NCBI RefSeq assembly: GCF_900114095.1
Contig: NZ_FORV01000006.1
Coordinates: 209,288 to 273,287 of the forward strand
Reading direction: 5' to 3'
DNA: 64,000 nt
Source of the DNA: Sphingomonas sp. NFR04
GTDB taxonomy: Bacteria > Pseudomonadota > Alphaproteobacteria > Sphingomonadales > Sphingomonadaceae
The translations under genes and the position numbers were made by a program. A model generated the notes under the pieces. That model was given only the letters and a program-made list of their open reading frames with translations. It was not told where the DNA came from and ran no database searches. Shown in pieces: positions 26,350 through 35,043 of this stretch. Within the stretch, counting starts at the first letter, position 1; each line of letters opens with the position of its first letter.

Positions 26350-27228
26350 ATGGCATATCAACCGGGGAATTTCGGTGGTGGCTTCGGCATGTTCCGGCTG
26401 CTGGGGCGCAGCTGGCTGTGGATCACGATTGCGGTGGCGGCAGCCATCTTCGGCCTGAGCAGCTTCGCACGGGTCGAGCCGGGGCAGGTGGGCATCCGCG
26501 TCAACAACATCGCCGGCGGCGTCCGGCCCGAGTCGCTGCCGGTCGGCTGGTACATCGCGCTGCCCGGCACGCACATCTACCAGTATCCGGTGTTCACCCG
26601 TACCTATACCTGGACGGCGTCGCACACCGAGCAGAGCCCGATCGACGAGGCCTTCAGCTTCCAGGACAAGAACGGGCTGTCGCTGCGGGCAGACGTGGGC
26701 GTGTCCTACCATGTCGATCCGGCGCGCGCGTCGATCCTGTTCCAGCGCTACCGCACCGACATGGACGAGATCATCGCCGGGCCGCTGCGCAATGCGATCC
26801 GCAACGCGATCGTCGAGCGCGCGGCGCAGCTGGGCGTCGAAGAGATCTACGGCACCCACAAGGCCGAGCTGATCGCGACGGCCACCAAGCGGGTACAGGC
26901 CTTTTTCGCGCCGGTGGGGCTGCAGGTGGAGCAGATCTACTGGGCGGGCAACATCGTCGTGCCCGAGGCAGTGCTCAACCAGATCAACGCCAAGATCGCG
27001 AACGAGCAGCAGGCACTGGCGGCAAAGGCGAATGTCGAGACCGCCAAGGCCGATGCCGAAGCGCGTATCGCCAAGGCCGCGGGCGACGCCAAGGCGATCC
27101 AGGTCGAGGCGGAGGCGATCCGCACCAACCCGGAGATCGTCAACCTGCGCGCGGTCGAGAAATGGAACGGCCAGCTGCCCACCTATATGGGCGGCAGCGG
27201 ACCGATGCCCTTCCTGGGCGTGAAGTGA
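26350..27228 (+). CDS. SPFH/prohibitin-like membrane protein
   Basis: 292 residues. One membrane span near 18-38, then a prohibitin-type SPFH domain (VEPGQVGIRVNNIAGG...) and an Ala/Lys/Glu-rich coiled-coil helix near 215-265. Not closely similar to the SPFH protein at 7656. Probably forms membrane-bound rings; role unknown. Start ATG has only a weak GAG upstream. A hairpin follows the stop. Confidence 0.85.
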   Translation: MAYQPGNFGGGFGMFRLLGRSWLWITIAVAAAIFGLSSFARVEPGQVGIRVNNIAGGVRPESLPVGWYIALPGTHIYQYPVFTRTYTWTASHTEQSPIDEAFSFQDKNGLSLRADVGVSYHVDPARASILFQRYRTDMDEIIAGPLRNAIRNAIVERAAQLGVEEIYGTHKAELIATATKRVQAFFAPVGLQVEQIYWAGNIVVPEAVLNQINAKIANEQQALAAKANVETAKADAEARIAKAAGDAKAIQVEAEAIRTNPEIVNLRAVEKWNGQLPTYMGGSGPMPFLGVK

Positions 27229-27234
27229 TGCTGA

Positions 27235-27262
27235 AGGGCGCCGGCAGACATGTCGGCGCCCT
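27235..27262 (+). terminator. Hairpin after the SPFH gene
   Basis: AGGGCGCCG / CGGCGCCCT stem with a 10-nt loop, followed by a short T-containing stretch. A likely terminator although the T-run is weak. Confidence 0.6.
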
Positions 27263-27290
27263 ATCATCTTTCACCTTCTCCAAGCTTCCA

Positions 27291-27389
27291 TCGTCATCCC
27301 CGCGGAGGCGGGGATCCATTTGCCAGTGCGTTCGCAGCAGGAGCCGCAACGGCGACCCCAATGGATCCCCGCCTTCGCGGGGATGACGA
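27291..27389. repeat. Inverted repeat element, family E
   Basis: Left arm TCGTCATCCCCGCGGAGGCG, right arm its near complement ending CGCGGGGATGACGA, with ATCCATT / AATGGATCC inside. This is a widespread type of proteobacterial REP-like element; only one copy is in the window. Confidence 0.85.
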
Positions 27390-27477
27390 GCGGGTGGGAA
27401 TGCGATGCGCACCTTCCCCCTCGGCCATTCCCCCGCGCCTTCCTTGACTTCTGTCCCGCCGGGCGCATGTGGGAGGG

Positions 27478-29307
27478 ATGGCGCAGGACAATCCTCTCGA
27501 CCGGCTTCGCGACGTGCTCGCGGGCACCGCGCGCGCGCTTTCGGGTGCCGACGAACTCGAATTCGGCTTCACCGCCGATGCGCCGTTCCAGAGCGGCAAG
27601 ACGATCAAGGTGCCGATGCCGTCGCGCACCCTGCCGCCCGAACAGATCGCCGAGGCGCGCGGCTTTGCCGACAGCTTCGCGCTGCGCATGCGCCATCATG
27701 ACGCGACCCTGCACGGCCGCACTGCCCCGCGCGAGCCGGTCGCGCGTGCGGTCTACGACGCGATCGAGGCCGCCCGTGTCGAGGCGCTGGGCTCGCGCGG
27801 CTATGCAGGCATCACCGACAATCTGGAGCAGGCGCTGGCGATGCGGCTGCGTTCGGACCCGATCGGCCGCGCCCGCACCCGCGACGAGGTGCCGCTGTCG
27901 ACCGCGCTCGGGCTGATGGTGCGCGAGCGGCTGACCGGCCGCGAATCGCCGTCCAGCGCCGCGCTGGGGCTGGCGCTGGTGCGCGACTGGATCGAGGAGA
28001 AGGCGGGCTCCGATCTCGACGCGATGGCGATGGCGATCGACGACCAGAACGCTTTCGCGGCGCTCGCCGCCAAGCTGCTCCAGGACCTAGAGCTGACCGA
28101 AGGCGAGATGGTCCCCGACGAAGCCGATGAGAGCGGCGGCGAGGACGAGGGCCAGGAAGAGCAGCAGGAACAGGGCGAAGAGGAAGGCGAGGCCCAGCAG
28201 CAGCAGGGCGAGGGCCAGACCGAGGCGCGCGGCGAACAGCGCGAGTCAGAACAGGGCGAGGAAGGCGACCAGGACCAAGAGTCCGACGGCATGGACGATG
28301 GCGACGGCGAGCCTGGCGACGATGGCGACGAGGGCATGATGCCCGTCCGCCCCAACCGCCCGTGGAGCGACCTGCCGCCCAGCTTCGAATATCGTCCCTA
28401 CACCACCCAGTTCGACGAAGTCGTCGCCGCCACCGACCTGTGCGACACCGACGAGTTGGAGCGGCTGCGCTCGTACCTCGACCAGCAGCTGGTGCATCTG
28501 CAGGGCGCGGTGACCAAGCTCGCCAACCGGCTCCAGCGGCGCCTGATGGCGCAGCAGAGCCGCAGCTGGGACTTCGACCAGGACGAGGGTCTGCTCGATG
28601 CGGCGCGGCTGGCGCGGGTGGTGGTCAACCCAATGCAGTCGCTCAGCTACAAGATCGAGCGCGACACCGAGTTCAAGGACACCGTCGTCACGCTGCTGAT
28701 CGACAATTCGGGCTCGATGCGCGGTCGGCCCATCTCGATCGCGGCGATCAGCGCGGACATTCTGGCGCGTACGCTGGAGCGCGTCGGCGTGAAGACCGAA
28801 GTGCTCGGCTTCACCACCCGTGCGTGGAAGGGCGGCCAGTCGCGCGAGAAGTGGCTGGGCGAGGGGCGCATCGCGCAGCCCGGCCGGCTCAACGACCTGC
28901 GCCACATCATCTACAAGCAGGCCGACGAGCCGTGGCGCCGCGCCAAGAAGTCTCTCGGGCTGATGATGCGCGAGGGGCTGCTCAAGGAGAATATCGACGG
29001 CGAGGCGCTGCTTTGGGCGCATTCGCGGCTGATCGCCCGGCCGGAGGACCGCAAGATCCTGATGGTGATCTCGGACGGCGCGCCGGTGGACGATTCGACG
29101 CTGTCGGTGAACTCCGGCTCCTATCTGGAGCGGCACCTGCGCCAGGTGATCGGCTGGATCGAAGCGCGCTCGCCGGTGGAGCTGGCGGCGATCGGCATCG
29201 GGCACGACGTGACGCGCTATTACAGCCGCGCGGTGACGATCATGGATGCCGAGCAGCTGGCCGGCACGATGGTCGAGCAGCTGGCCGCCCTGTTCGACAC
29301 CGAGTGA
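27478..29307 (+). CDS. cobT: Cobaltochelatase subunit CobT
   Basis: About 609 residues. Helical N-terminal domain, a very acidic Glu/Gln/Asp-rich linker (about residues 205-290), then a C-terminal von Willebrand A domain with a MIDAS motif (LLIDNSGSMRG). With CobS it forms the AAA+ chaperone that drives cobalt insertion by CobN in aerobic cobalamin synthesis. No cobN is in the window and cobS is 6 kb away on the other strand. Start ATG at 27478; GTG at 27469 is an alternative. Confidence 0.94.
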   Translation: MAQDNPLDRLRDVLAGTARALSGADELEFGFTADAPFQSGKTIKVPMPSRTLPPEQIAEARGFADSFALRMRHHDATLHGRTAPREPVARAVYDAIEAARVEALGSRGYAGITDNLEQALAMRLRSDPIGRARTRDEVPLSTALGLMVRERLTGRESPSSAALGLALVRDWIEEKAGSDLDAMAMAIDDQNAFAALAAKLLQDLELTEGEMVPDEADESGGEDEGQEEQQEQGEEEGEAQQQQGEGQTEARGEQRESEQGEEGDQDQESDGMDDGDGEPGDDGDEGMMPVRPNRPWSDLPPSFEYRPYTTQFDEVVAATDLCDTDELERLRSYLDQQLVHLQGAVTKLANRLQRRLMAQQSRSWDFDQDEGLLDAARLARVVVNPMQSLSYKIERDTEFKDTVVTLLIDNSGSMRGRPISIAAISADILARTLERVGVKTEVLGFTTRAWKGGQSREKWLGEGRIAQPGRLNDLRHIIYKQADEPWRRAKKSLGLMMREGLLKENIDGEALLWAHSRLIARPEDRKILMVISDGAPVDDSTLSVNSGSYLERHLRQVIGWIEARSPVELAAIGIGHDVTRYYSRAVTIMDAEQLAGTMVEQLAALFDTE

Positions 29308-29311
29308 CGCG

Positions 29312-29566
29312 GTGGGGCTGGAGATCACGGCCCCGCCGGGGGGCTTTCACGGGCCGGTAAAGCGCTCGATCACCATCGCCGGCCACCCGACCTCGATCAG
29401 CCTCGAGCCGATCTTCTGGGCGGCGCTGGAGGCTGCGGCGGTGAACGCCACGCTGCCGCTGAGCGCGCTGGTCGCGGCGATCGACCATGCCCGGATCAGC
29501 GCGGAGGATCCGCCGAACCTGGCGAGCGCCATCCGGACCTGGCTGATGGCGACAACGCGAAGGTAG
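29312..29566 (+). CDS. Ribbon-helix-helix domain protein
   Basis: 84 residues from a GTG 2 bp after the cobT stop region. PVKRSITIAGHPTSISLEPIFWAALEAAA fits an RHH fold (the short alphaproteobacterial RHH_4 type). Probable small DNA-binding regulator. The close spacing suggests cotranscription with cobT. Confidence 0.75.
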   Translation: MGLEITAPPGGFHGPVKRSITIAGHPTSISLEPIFWAALEAAAVNATLPLSALVAAIDHARISAEDPPNLASAIRTWLMATTRR

Positions 29567-29568
29567 CT

Positions 29569-29702
29569 TATCCTCCCCCGCCAGGGGGAGGTGGCCCGCG
29601 CAGCGGGTCGGAGGGGGAGGATGCCAGAACCTCTGGTCGTCGTGCGTCCTCCCCCTCCGTCAGGCCTGCGGCCTGCCACCTCGCCCTGGCGGGGGAGGAT
29701 AC
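29569..29702. repeat. Palindromic repeat, family B copy 3
   Basis: Outer arms TATCCTCCCCCGCCAGGGGG and CCCTGGCGGGGGAGGATA, inner CCCTCCGTCAGGCCTGCGG; about 134 bp. A sister copy lies at 34903-35036, so the pair encloses the esterase/siderophore block. Confidence 0.88.
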
Positions 29703-29709
29703 GGGGAGA

Positions 29710-30666
29710 TCAAGCCCCCGGCTTGACCCAGTCGTGCATCGTCATCCAGCGGACGAATTCGTTGAACCAGCCGGTGCTCGTGGTCTTCTTCGGGTACATG
29801 CCGAAGCCGTGGCCGCCCTGTTCGAACAGATGGAACTCCACCGGCCGCTTGGCGCCGCGCCAGCTGTCGATCAGCCCGAAGCCGGTATTGCCGAACAGCG
29901 GATCGTCGGCGGCGAGCGCGACGAACAGCGGCGGCGCATCGGCGGGGACCTGGAAGGTCGTCAGCGGGCCGTAGATCGTGCCGATAAAGGCGGGCTTGGC
30001 ATCCTGCCCATCGAGCGCGGTCGCCAGCGTGAGCATCGCGCCCGCCGAGAAGCCGACCATGCCGACCTTGTCCGGCTGGACGTGCCATTCGGCCGCGCGC
30101 TTGCGCACCAGCGCGAAGGCGGCGCGGGCATCGGTCACCTGGGTCGCGATTCCCGCCATCATCGCCTTGGGATCGGCGCCGCGCGGCGGGCCGCCGCCAC
30201 CGCCGGCGAAGCGTGCCTTCATCGCAGCCTCATAGGCGGCGAGATCCTGCGGCGTCTGGTTGAGCCGGTACTTCAGCACGAGGGCGGCGACGCCGTGCGC
30301 GGCGAGCGCCTTGGCGACGTCCCAGCCTTCATTCTGCATCGACAGCGAAGTGAAGCCGCCCCCGGGCGCGACGATCACCGCGGTGCCGTTCGCCTTGGCC
30401 GGGTCGGGCAGGAACGGGGTGAGCGTCGCCACCGTCACGTTGCGGGCGAACACGCTGCCGTATTGGCTGTGCCAGCTTTCGGTCGCGGTGGCGCCGGGCA
30501 GCGGGCCGGTGCCGAGCTCGATCGCGCTGGGCTGCGCCGGCGTGGCAATCACCGCCATCTTGTCGTTCTGCGCGAGCGCCGGCAGGGGCGCCGCGAGCAG
30601 CGCCGCCATGGCGAGCCCGACCCGCAGCGCAGTTGCGGGCCGACGTTTCAGCTGGTGTGAACGCAT
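29710..30666 (-). CDS. Exported alpha/beta hydrolase (acetyl-esterase/BD-FAE-like)
   Basis: 318 residues, signal peptide cleaved near ALA-Q (residue 32/33). Oxyanion loop APGGGFTSL, nucleophile elbow GFSAGAM (Ser), acid near LAADDPLF and His in GGHGFGMY. Related to acetylxylan esterases and similar carboxylesterases acting in the periplasm; the substrate is open. GGAGG lies 5 bp before the ATG. Divergent from the siderophore receptor. Confidence 0.87.
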   Translation of the reverse strand: MRSHQLKRRPATALRVGLAMAALLAAPLPALAQNDKMAVIATPAQPSAIELGTGPLPGATATESWHSQYGSVFARNVTVATLTPFLPDPAKANGTAVIVAPGGGFTSLSMQNEGWDVAKALAAHGVAALVLKYRLNQTPQDLAAYEAAMKARFAGGGGGPPRGADPKAMMAGIATQVTDARAAFALVRKRAAEWHVQPDKVGMVGFSAGAMLTLATALDGQDAKPAFIGTIYGPLTTFQVPADAPPLFVALAADDPLFGNTGFGLIDSWRGAKRPVEFHLFEQGGHGFGMYPKKTTSTGWFNEFVRWMTMHDWVKPGA

Positions 30667-31005
30667 CCAATCCTCCCCATTATTTGCTTTGGCATAGTAT
30701 CGGCAGCCGAGCTGCGTTTGTCCAACAATTAAATACGCCTTCTCGGCACCTCGATTCGCCATTTTCGGCAGAATAAATCCGATAAATAGGGAGAAGGCGG
30801 GCACCGAAGCCGTTCGGGTGACCCACGCCGTCGCGCTAGGTGCCGCCATTACTCGGGCTAGATGCTCCTGCGCAGGAACTCCTCCGACGGACCCCGCCCC
30901 GGATGTCGGTGCTGAACGGCGTTTATGCAACTCGCTCGCAATCGCATTGACAATGCGAATAGGTCGCAATAAGCGCCTCCGTAACGACGATTAAAGGGGA
31001 ATTAC
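30667..31005. other. Divergent promoter region, esterase / siderophore receptor
   Basis: 339 bp without a gene. The AT-rich part near 30735-30780 would suit the esterase promoter; the right end holds a TTGACA -35 (30947-30952) and Fur-like palindromes for the receptor gene. Confidence 0.6.
30942..30968. promoter_or_regulatory. Overlapping Fur-like palindromes upstream of the siderophore receptor
   Basis: TCGCATT-GAC-AATGCGA (30942-30958) is a perfect 7-3-7 palindrome; TGCGAATAGGTCGCA (30954-30968) overlaps it. Both resemble alphaproteobacterial iron boxes and cover the TTGACA -35 and spacer, so iron-dependent repression is likely. Confidence 0.65.
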
Positions 31006-33402
31006 GTGAATCGCACTTCTGCGACGCTGGCCAATGCGCCGGCATTCGTTGCACTCGCCTGTGTGGGCTTCCTCGTCTCGGCACCCGCCCAGGCCGACGA
31101 CAAGCACGCGAAGGACGGCGCCGCCACCAGCGCCGTTGCGGACGACACCGCGCAGGATCGCGACACCATCATCGTCAACGGCCAGCCCTATTCGCCGCAC
31201 CAGCAGTCGCCCAAGGCGACGCGTCCGGTCCGCGACACCCCGCAGACCATCACCATCCTCACCAACGAGGTGATCGAGCAGCAGAATCTGCTGACTTTGC
31301 GCGACATGCTGGCGACCGTTCCCGGCATCACCTTCGGTGCGGGCGAAGGCGGCGGCGGTTATGGCGACTCGATCAATCTGCGCGGCTATTCGGCCAATAC
31401 CGACATCACCGTCGACGGCATCCGCGACAGCGCGCAATACACCCGCACCGATCCGTTCAACCTCGAGCAGCTCGAAGTCGTCAACGGGCCGAACTCGGTG
31501 CAGAACGGCGCGGGCTCGGTCGGCGGCTCGATCAACATGGTCACCAAGAAGCCGCAGGCGAATACCCGCATCCTCGCCTCGGGCGGCGTCGGCACCGACA
31601 ATTATTACCGCGGCACGGTCGATGCCAATGTGCGCGTCAACGATCTGATCGCCTTCCGCCTCAATGCGATGAAGCACGACAACGACGTGCCCGGCCGCGA
31701 TGTCGAGACGATGAAGCGCTGGGGCGTGGCGCCCGCGGTGACGATCGGCATCGACAGCCCGACCCGGCTGACCCTGCAATATCTCCACCAGGAAGACGAC
31801 AACACGCCGCAATATGGCGTGCCCTATTTCTCGGTCGCGGGCGGTTCGCTGCCGGGCGTCAGCCGCGCCAGCTATTACGGCTTCCGCAACGTCGACACGC
31901 AGCAGAGCAATGTCGACCAGGCGACCGCGACCTTCGAGCATCATTTCAACGACCGGGTGACGATCCGCAACGTCACGCGCTGGCAGGATGTGACCCAGCA
32001 CAGCATCGTCGATCCGCCCCAGGGCACCTGGTGCCTGGCGAACGGCCTGACGCCCACCGGCGCGCCGTGCACCGTCGCCTTCACCGGCGCGACCACCGGT
32101 ACGCTCACCGTTCCGGCCGGCTATTATTATGCCTCGGGCCCACGCGGGAACACCCGCAACACCCGCAACCAGCTCGCCTATGACCAGGTCGACCTGATGG
32201 CGCGGTTCAACACCGGCTTCATCGAGCATTCGGTAACACTGGGCGCCTCGGCCAGCTGGGAGAAGTTCGCGCTCTCCGCCGGCAACGTGCTGCGCAATGC
32301 CGACGGCACCAGCCCGTTCCTCTATTACCCGCTGATCAGCATCACCAATCCGAACGCGGTGGTGGCAGGTCCGGCGGCAGCGAGCGGGATCGCGCGGACC
32401 TATGGCAGCAATGTCTATACCGGCCCGATCCACTTCATCGAAAGCGCACGGCAGACCGGCGAGCTGACCAACTATGCCGTCTATCTGTTCGACACGATGA
32501 AGCTGGGCGAGCATGTCGAGATCAACGGCGGCCTGCGCTGGGAATCCAACGACGGCAGCTACCGCGCCGACACCGTCTCCACCACGGCCGCGACGCTGGG
32601 CCAGGTGACGCCGGGCACGGTCTTCTACAACAGCGACAAGCTGTTCTCCTACCGCGCGGGCCTCGTCTACAAGCCGGTCAAGGCGATCAGCCTCTATGTC
32701 GCGTACGGCAACTCCAAGACTCCATCGAAGACCTCGGTCAACGGTTCGTGCACCGCGCTGACCTGCAACGTCGATCCGGAAACCGCGCGCAACTATGAAG
32801 TGGGCGGCAAGGCCGAAGTGTTCGGCGGGCGGCTGCTGCTCACCGCGGCCGTGTTCCGCAACGAGCGCACCAATTACAAGGTGGCTACCGGCGACCCGCT
32901 CGTCCCCGAGCAGCAGCTCGACGGCAAGTCGCGAGTCGACGGCGTGAGCCTGGGTGCCGTGGGCCAGATCACCAAGGCCTGGTCGGTCACCGCCAACTAC
33001 ACCTATCTCGACGGCAAGGTGCTGCGCGGCATCGCGAAGAACAGCCCGGCCGGAACGATCGACTATGCCAGGAACGCCGCGCTGCAGTACACGCCGGACC
33101 ATTCTGGCAGCCTGTTCACCACCTATCGCCTGCCGTTCGGGCTGACGCTCGGCTACGGCGTTACCTATCAGGGCAAGGCGGCGCTCAACCTGCCGGCGGC
33201 GGGTGCGACCCAGGTGTTCCACAGCCCCGATTACTGGGTCCATAACGCGTTCCTCTCCTACGAGATCACCCGCGCGCTGTCGGCGCAGGTGAACGTGAAG
33301 AACGCGACCGACTCGCTCTACTACACCCGGATCCGCAACAATGGCTGGGCGACCCCGGGCGACGGCCGCTCGGCGGTGCTGAGCCTCAACTATCGCTTCT
33401 GA
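31006..33402 (+). CDS. TonB-dependent catecholate siderophore receptor, Fiu-like
   Basis: 798 residues, GTG start with AAAGGGG upstream. Signal peptide ends near AQA. Plug domain with RDTPQTITILTNEVIEQQN and LRGYSANTDITVDGIRDSAQ, the pattern of Fiu/CirA-type catecholate receptors; GPNSVQNGAGSVGGSINM closes the plug. The barrel ends in an aromatic (SLNYRF). It imports ferric catecholates across the outer membrane with TonB. A piuC-type gene follows, as in fiu-piuC loci, and Fur-like boxes precede it. Confidence 0.94.
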   Translation: MNRTSATLANAPAFVALACVGFLVSAPAQADDKHAKDGAATSAVADDTAQDRDTIIVNGQPYSPHQQSPKATRPVRDTPQTITILTNEVIEQQNLLTLRDMLATVPGITFGAGEGGGGYGDSINLRGYSANTDITVDGIRDSAQYTRTDPFNLEQLEVVNGPNSVQNGAGSVGGSINMVTKKPQANTRILASGGVGTDNYYRGTVDANVRVNDLIAFRLNAMKHDNDVPGRDVETMKRWGVAPAVTIGIDSPTRLTLQYLHQEDDNTPQYGVPYFSVAGGSLPGVSRASYYGFRNVDTQQSNVDQATATFEHHFNDRVTIRNVTRWQDVTQHSIVDPPQGTWCLANGLTPTGAPCTVAFTGATTGTLTVPAGYYYASGPRGNTRNTRNQLAYDQVDLMARFNTGFIEHSVTLGASASWEKFALSAGNVLRNADGTSPFLYYPLISITNPNAVVAGPAAASGIARTYGSNVYTGPIHFIESARQTGELTNYAVYLFDTMKLGEHVEINGGLRWESNDGSYRADTVSTTAATLGQVTPGTVFYNSDKLFSYRAGLVYKPVKAISLYVAYGNSKTPSKTSVNGSCTALTCNVDPETARNYEVGGKAEVFGGRLLLTAAVFRNERTNYKVATGDPLVPEQQLDGKSRVDGVSLGAVGQITKAWSVTANYTYLDGKVLRGIAKNSPAGTIDYARNAALQYTPDHSGSLFTTYRLPFGLTLGYGVTYQGKAALNLPAAGATQVFHSPDYWVHNAFLSYEITRALSAQVNVKNATDSLYYTRIRNNGWATPGDGRSAVLSLNYRF

Positions 33403-33424
33403 TCGCGAAGGCCGCGACCCCTCG

Positions 33425-33464
33425 GCCCCTTCCGGCTTCCCTGCCGGGAGGGGCGCTTCTTTTC
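33425..33464 (+). terminator. Hairpin after the siderophore receptor gene
   Basis: Stem GCCCCTTCCGGC / GCCGGGAGGGGC (33425-33436 with 33443-33454), loop TTCCCT, then GCTTCTTTTC. Probably a terminator, perhaps partly read through into piuC. Confidence 0.8.
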
Positions 33465-33544
33465 TCCGCCCTTGATCTGGCGCATGTCCCGCAGGGCGGC
33501 GAGCGATCACAGGACAGGACCCTTCCCCGCGCAGGAGTGTGTGC

Positions 33545-34228
33545 ATGCTGATCCCGATCCCCGACCTGCTGTCGCCCGCCGAGCTTGCCCGCGTGCGTGC
33601 GTTGGTGGATGCGGCGGAATGGGTCGACGGCAACGTCACCTCGGGTCCGCAGGCAGCGCTCGCCAAGCGCAACGAGCAGCTGCCCGAGACGCACCCGGCG
33701 GCGCGCGAGGCGGGGGCGATCATCCTCGACGCGCTGGCACGCTCGCCCCTGTTCATCGCCGCGGCGCTGCCGCTCAAGATCTTCCCGCCCCTGTTCAACC
33801 GCTATGCCGGCGGCCAGAATTTCGGGTTGCACGTCGACAATGCCGTGCGCATCCAGCGCGGCAGCGAGTTCCGCGTGCGCTCGGACCTGTCGATGACCGT
33901 GTTCCTGGAAGATCCGCACGCCTATGACGGCGGCGAGCTGCTGATCGAGGGGCTGTTCGGTGCGCAATCGGTCAAGCTGCCGGCGGGCCATGCGATCCTC
34001 TATCCGTCGTCGAGCCTGCACCGGGTGACCCCGGTGACCAGCGGCGCCCGGGTCGCCAGCTTCTTCTGGCTGCAATCGATGGTGCGGGACGACGGCGCGC
34101 GGCGGATCCTGTTCGACCTCGACCGCTCGATCCAGGGCCTGGTCGGCGAAGTCGGGCAGGGCCATGCCGAGGTGGTGGCGCTGACGGGGGTGTACCACAA
34201 TCTGCTGCGCCGCTGGGCGGACGCGTAA
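33545..34228 (+). CDS. piuC: Fe(II)/2-oxoglutarate-dependent PKHD-type hydroxylase, PiuC-like
   Basis: 227 residues from the ATG with AGGAG 7 bp upstream (GTG at 33539 is too close). Double-stranded beta-helix with iron ligands HVD (GLHVDNAV) and a distal His in LHRVTPV, plus an Arg for 2-oxoglutarate (GARVASFFWLQS). PiuC is regularly next to catecholate siderophore receptors and is iron-regulated; its substrate is unknown. Confidence 0.94.
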   Translation: MLIPIPDLLSPAELARVRALVDAAEWVDGNVTSGPQAALAKRNEQLPETHPAAREAGAIILDALARSPLFIAAALPLKIFPPLFNRYAGGQNFGLHVDNAVRIQRGSEFRVRSDLSMTVFLEDPHAYDGGELLIEGLFGAQSVKLPAGHAILYPSSSLHRVTPVTSGARVASFFWLQSMVRDDGARRILFDLDRSIQGLVGEVGQGHAEVVALTGVYHNLLRRWADA

Positions 34229-34283
34229 GGGCGGCACGTTCGGCCAGCCGGCAACGACAGGGCGGCGCGGACGTTCTCCCGCC

Positions 34284-34835
34284 ATGCCGGCCGATCCTCC
34301 CCAAACCGCCACCGTCGTCACCAGTCGCGCGATCCGTGCCGGGCACGAGCAGGATTTCGAGCGCTGGGCGGCGGCGCTGGGCGACCTTGCCGAGGCCGCG
34401 CCGGGCTATCGCGCGGCGATCCGGCTCGGGCAGACCGCCGGCTTCCAGCACCTACTGTTCCGCTTCGACGATCGCGCAAGCGCCGAGGCATGGCATGACA
34501 GCGACGCGGTGCGCGCGCATGTCGCCGTCGCGGACGGCTGGTCCACGGCGCTCCGCCAGATCCAGACCGGCGACCGCATCGCCTTCGACCTGCCGAGCGA
34601 CGCCAGCGCGAGCAAGTGGAAGCGCTTCGTCACCACCTGGCTGACGGTATTCCCGGTACTGCTGCTCGTCAGCCTCGGCGTGCGGACCGTGTTGAAGGAC
34701 GTGCCGCTACCGCTCCAGCTGCTGCCCTCGTCGCTGCTGCTCACCGCGACGCTGCAATGGATCATCTTGCCCCGCCTGCAGCGCTACACCCGCTTCTGGC
34801 TGTTGCAGGACAGCTCAGGCCGCTTGCAGACCTGA
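34284..34835 (+). CDS. ABM-domain membrane protein
   Basis: 183 residues. N-terminal antibiotic biosynthesis monooxygenase-type ferredoxin-like domain (about 8-100, with RAIRAGHEQDFERWA), then two membrane spans near 117-135 and 143-163. Fusion of an ABM domain to two spans is known in proteins annotated as membrane ABM proteins of unknown function. Start ATG has no clear ribosome binding site. Confidence 0.8.
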   Translation: MPADPPQTATVVTSRAIRAGHEQDFERWAAALGDLAEAAPGYRAAIRLGQTAGFQHLLFRFDDRASAEAWHDSDAVRAHVAVADGWSTALRQIQTGDRIAFDLPSDASASKWKRFVTTWLTVFPVLLLVSLGVRTVLKDVPLPLQLLPSSLLLTATLQWIILPRLQRYTRFWLLQDSSGRLQT

Positions 34836-34902
34836 GCGCTGACGCCCCCGCGGGTGCGCGTGTTTGTCCGCGCGCTGCGCTGGCGGCTGGAGAGCAGGCC
34901 CT

Positions 34903-35036
34903 GATCCTCCCCCGCCAGGGGGAGGTGACCCGCGTCAGCGGGGCGGAGGGGGAGGACGCACGACGGTTCGAGAGGGTCTGGCATCCTCCCCCTCCGTCGC
35001 GCTTTGCGCGCCACCTCCCCCTGGCGGGGGAGGATA
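34903..35036. repeat. Palindromic repeat, family B copy 4
   Basis: ATCCTCCCCCGCCAGGGGGA left arm and CCCCCTGGCGGGGGAGGATA right arm, 134 bp, same design as 29569-29702. Lies between the convergent ABM gene and cobS. Confidence 0.88.
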
Positions 35037-35043
35037 GGCCAGC

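Noticed and set aside
26087..26356. 89-codon minus-strand frame between apbE and the SPFH gene
   Set aside because: No ribosome binding site, no known domain, and it covers the hairpin leader of the SPFH gene.
30991..33798. 935-codon open frame antisense to the siderophore receptor
   Set aside because: No recognisable domain, low-complexity composition, and the sense strand is a clear Fiu-like receptor.
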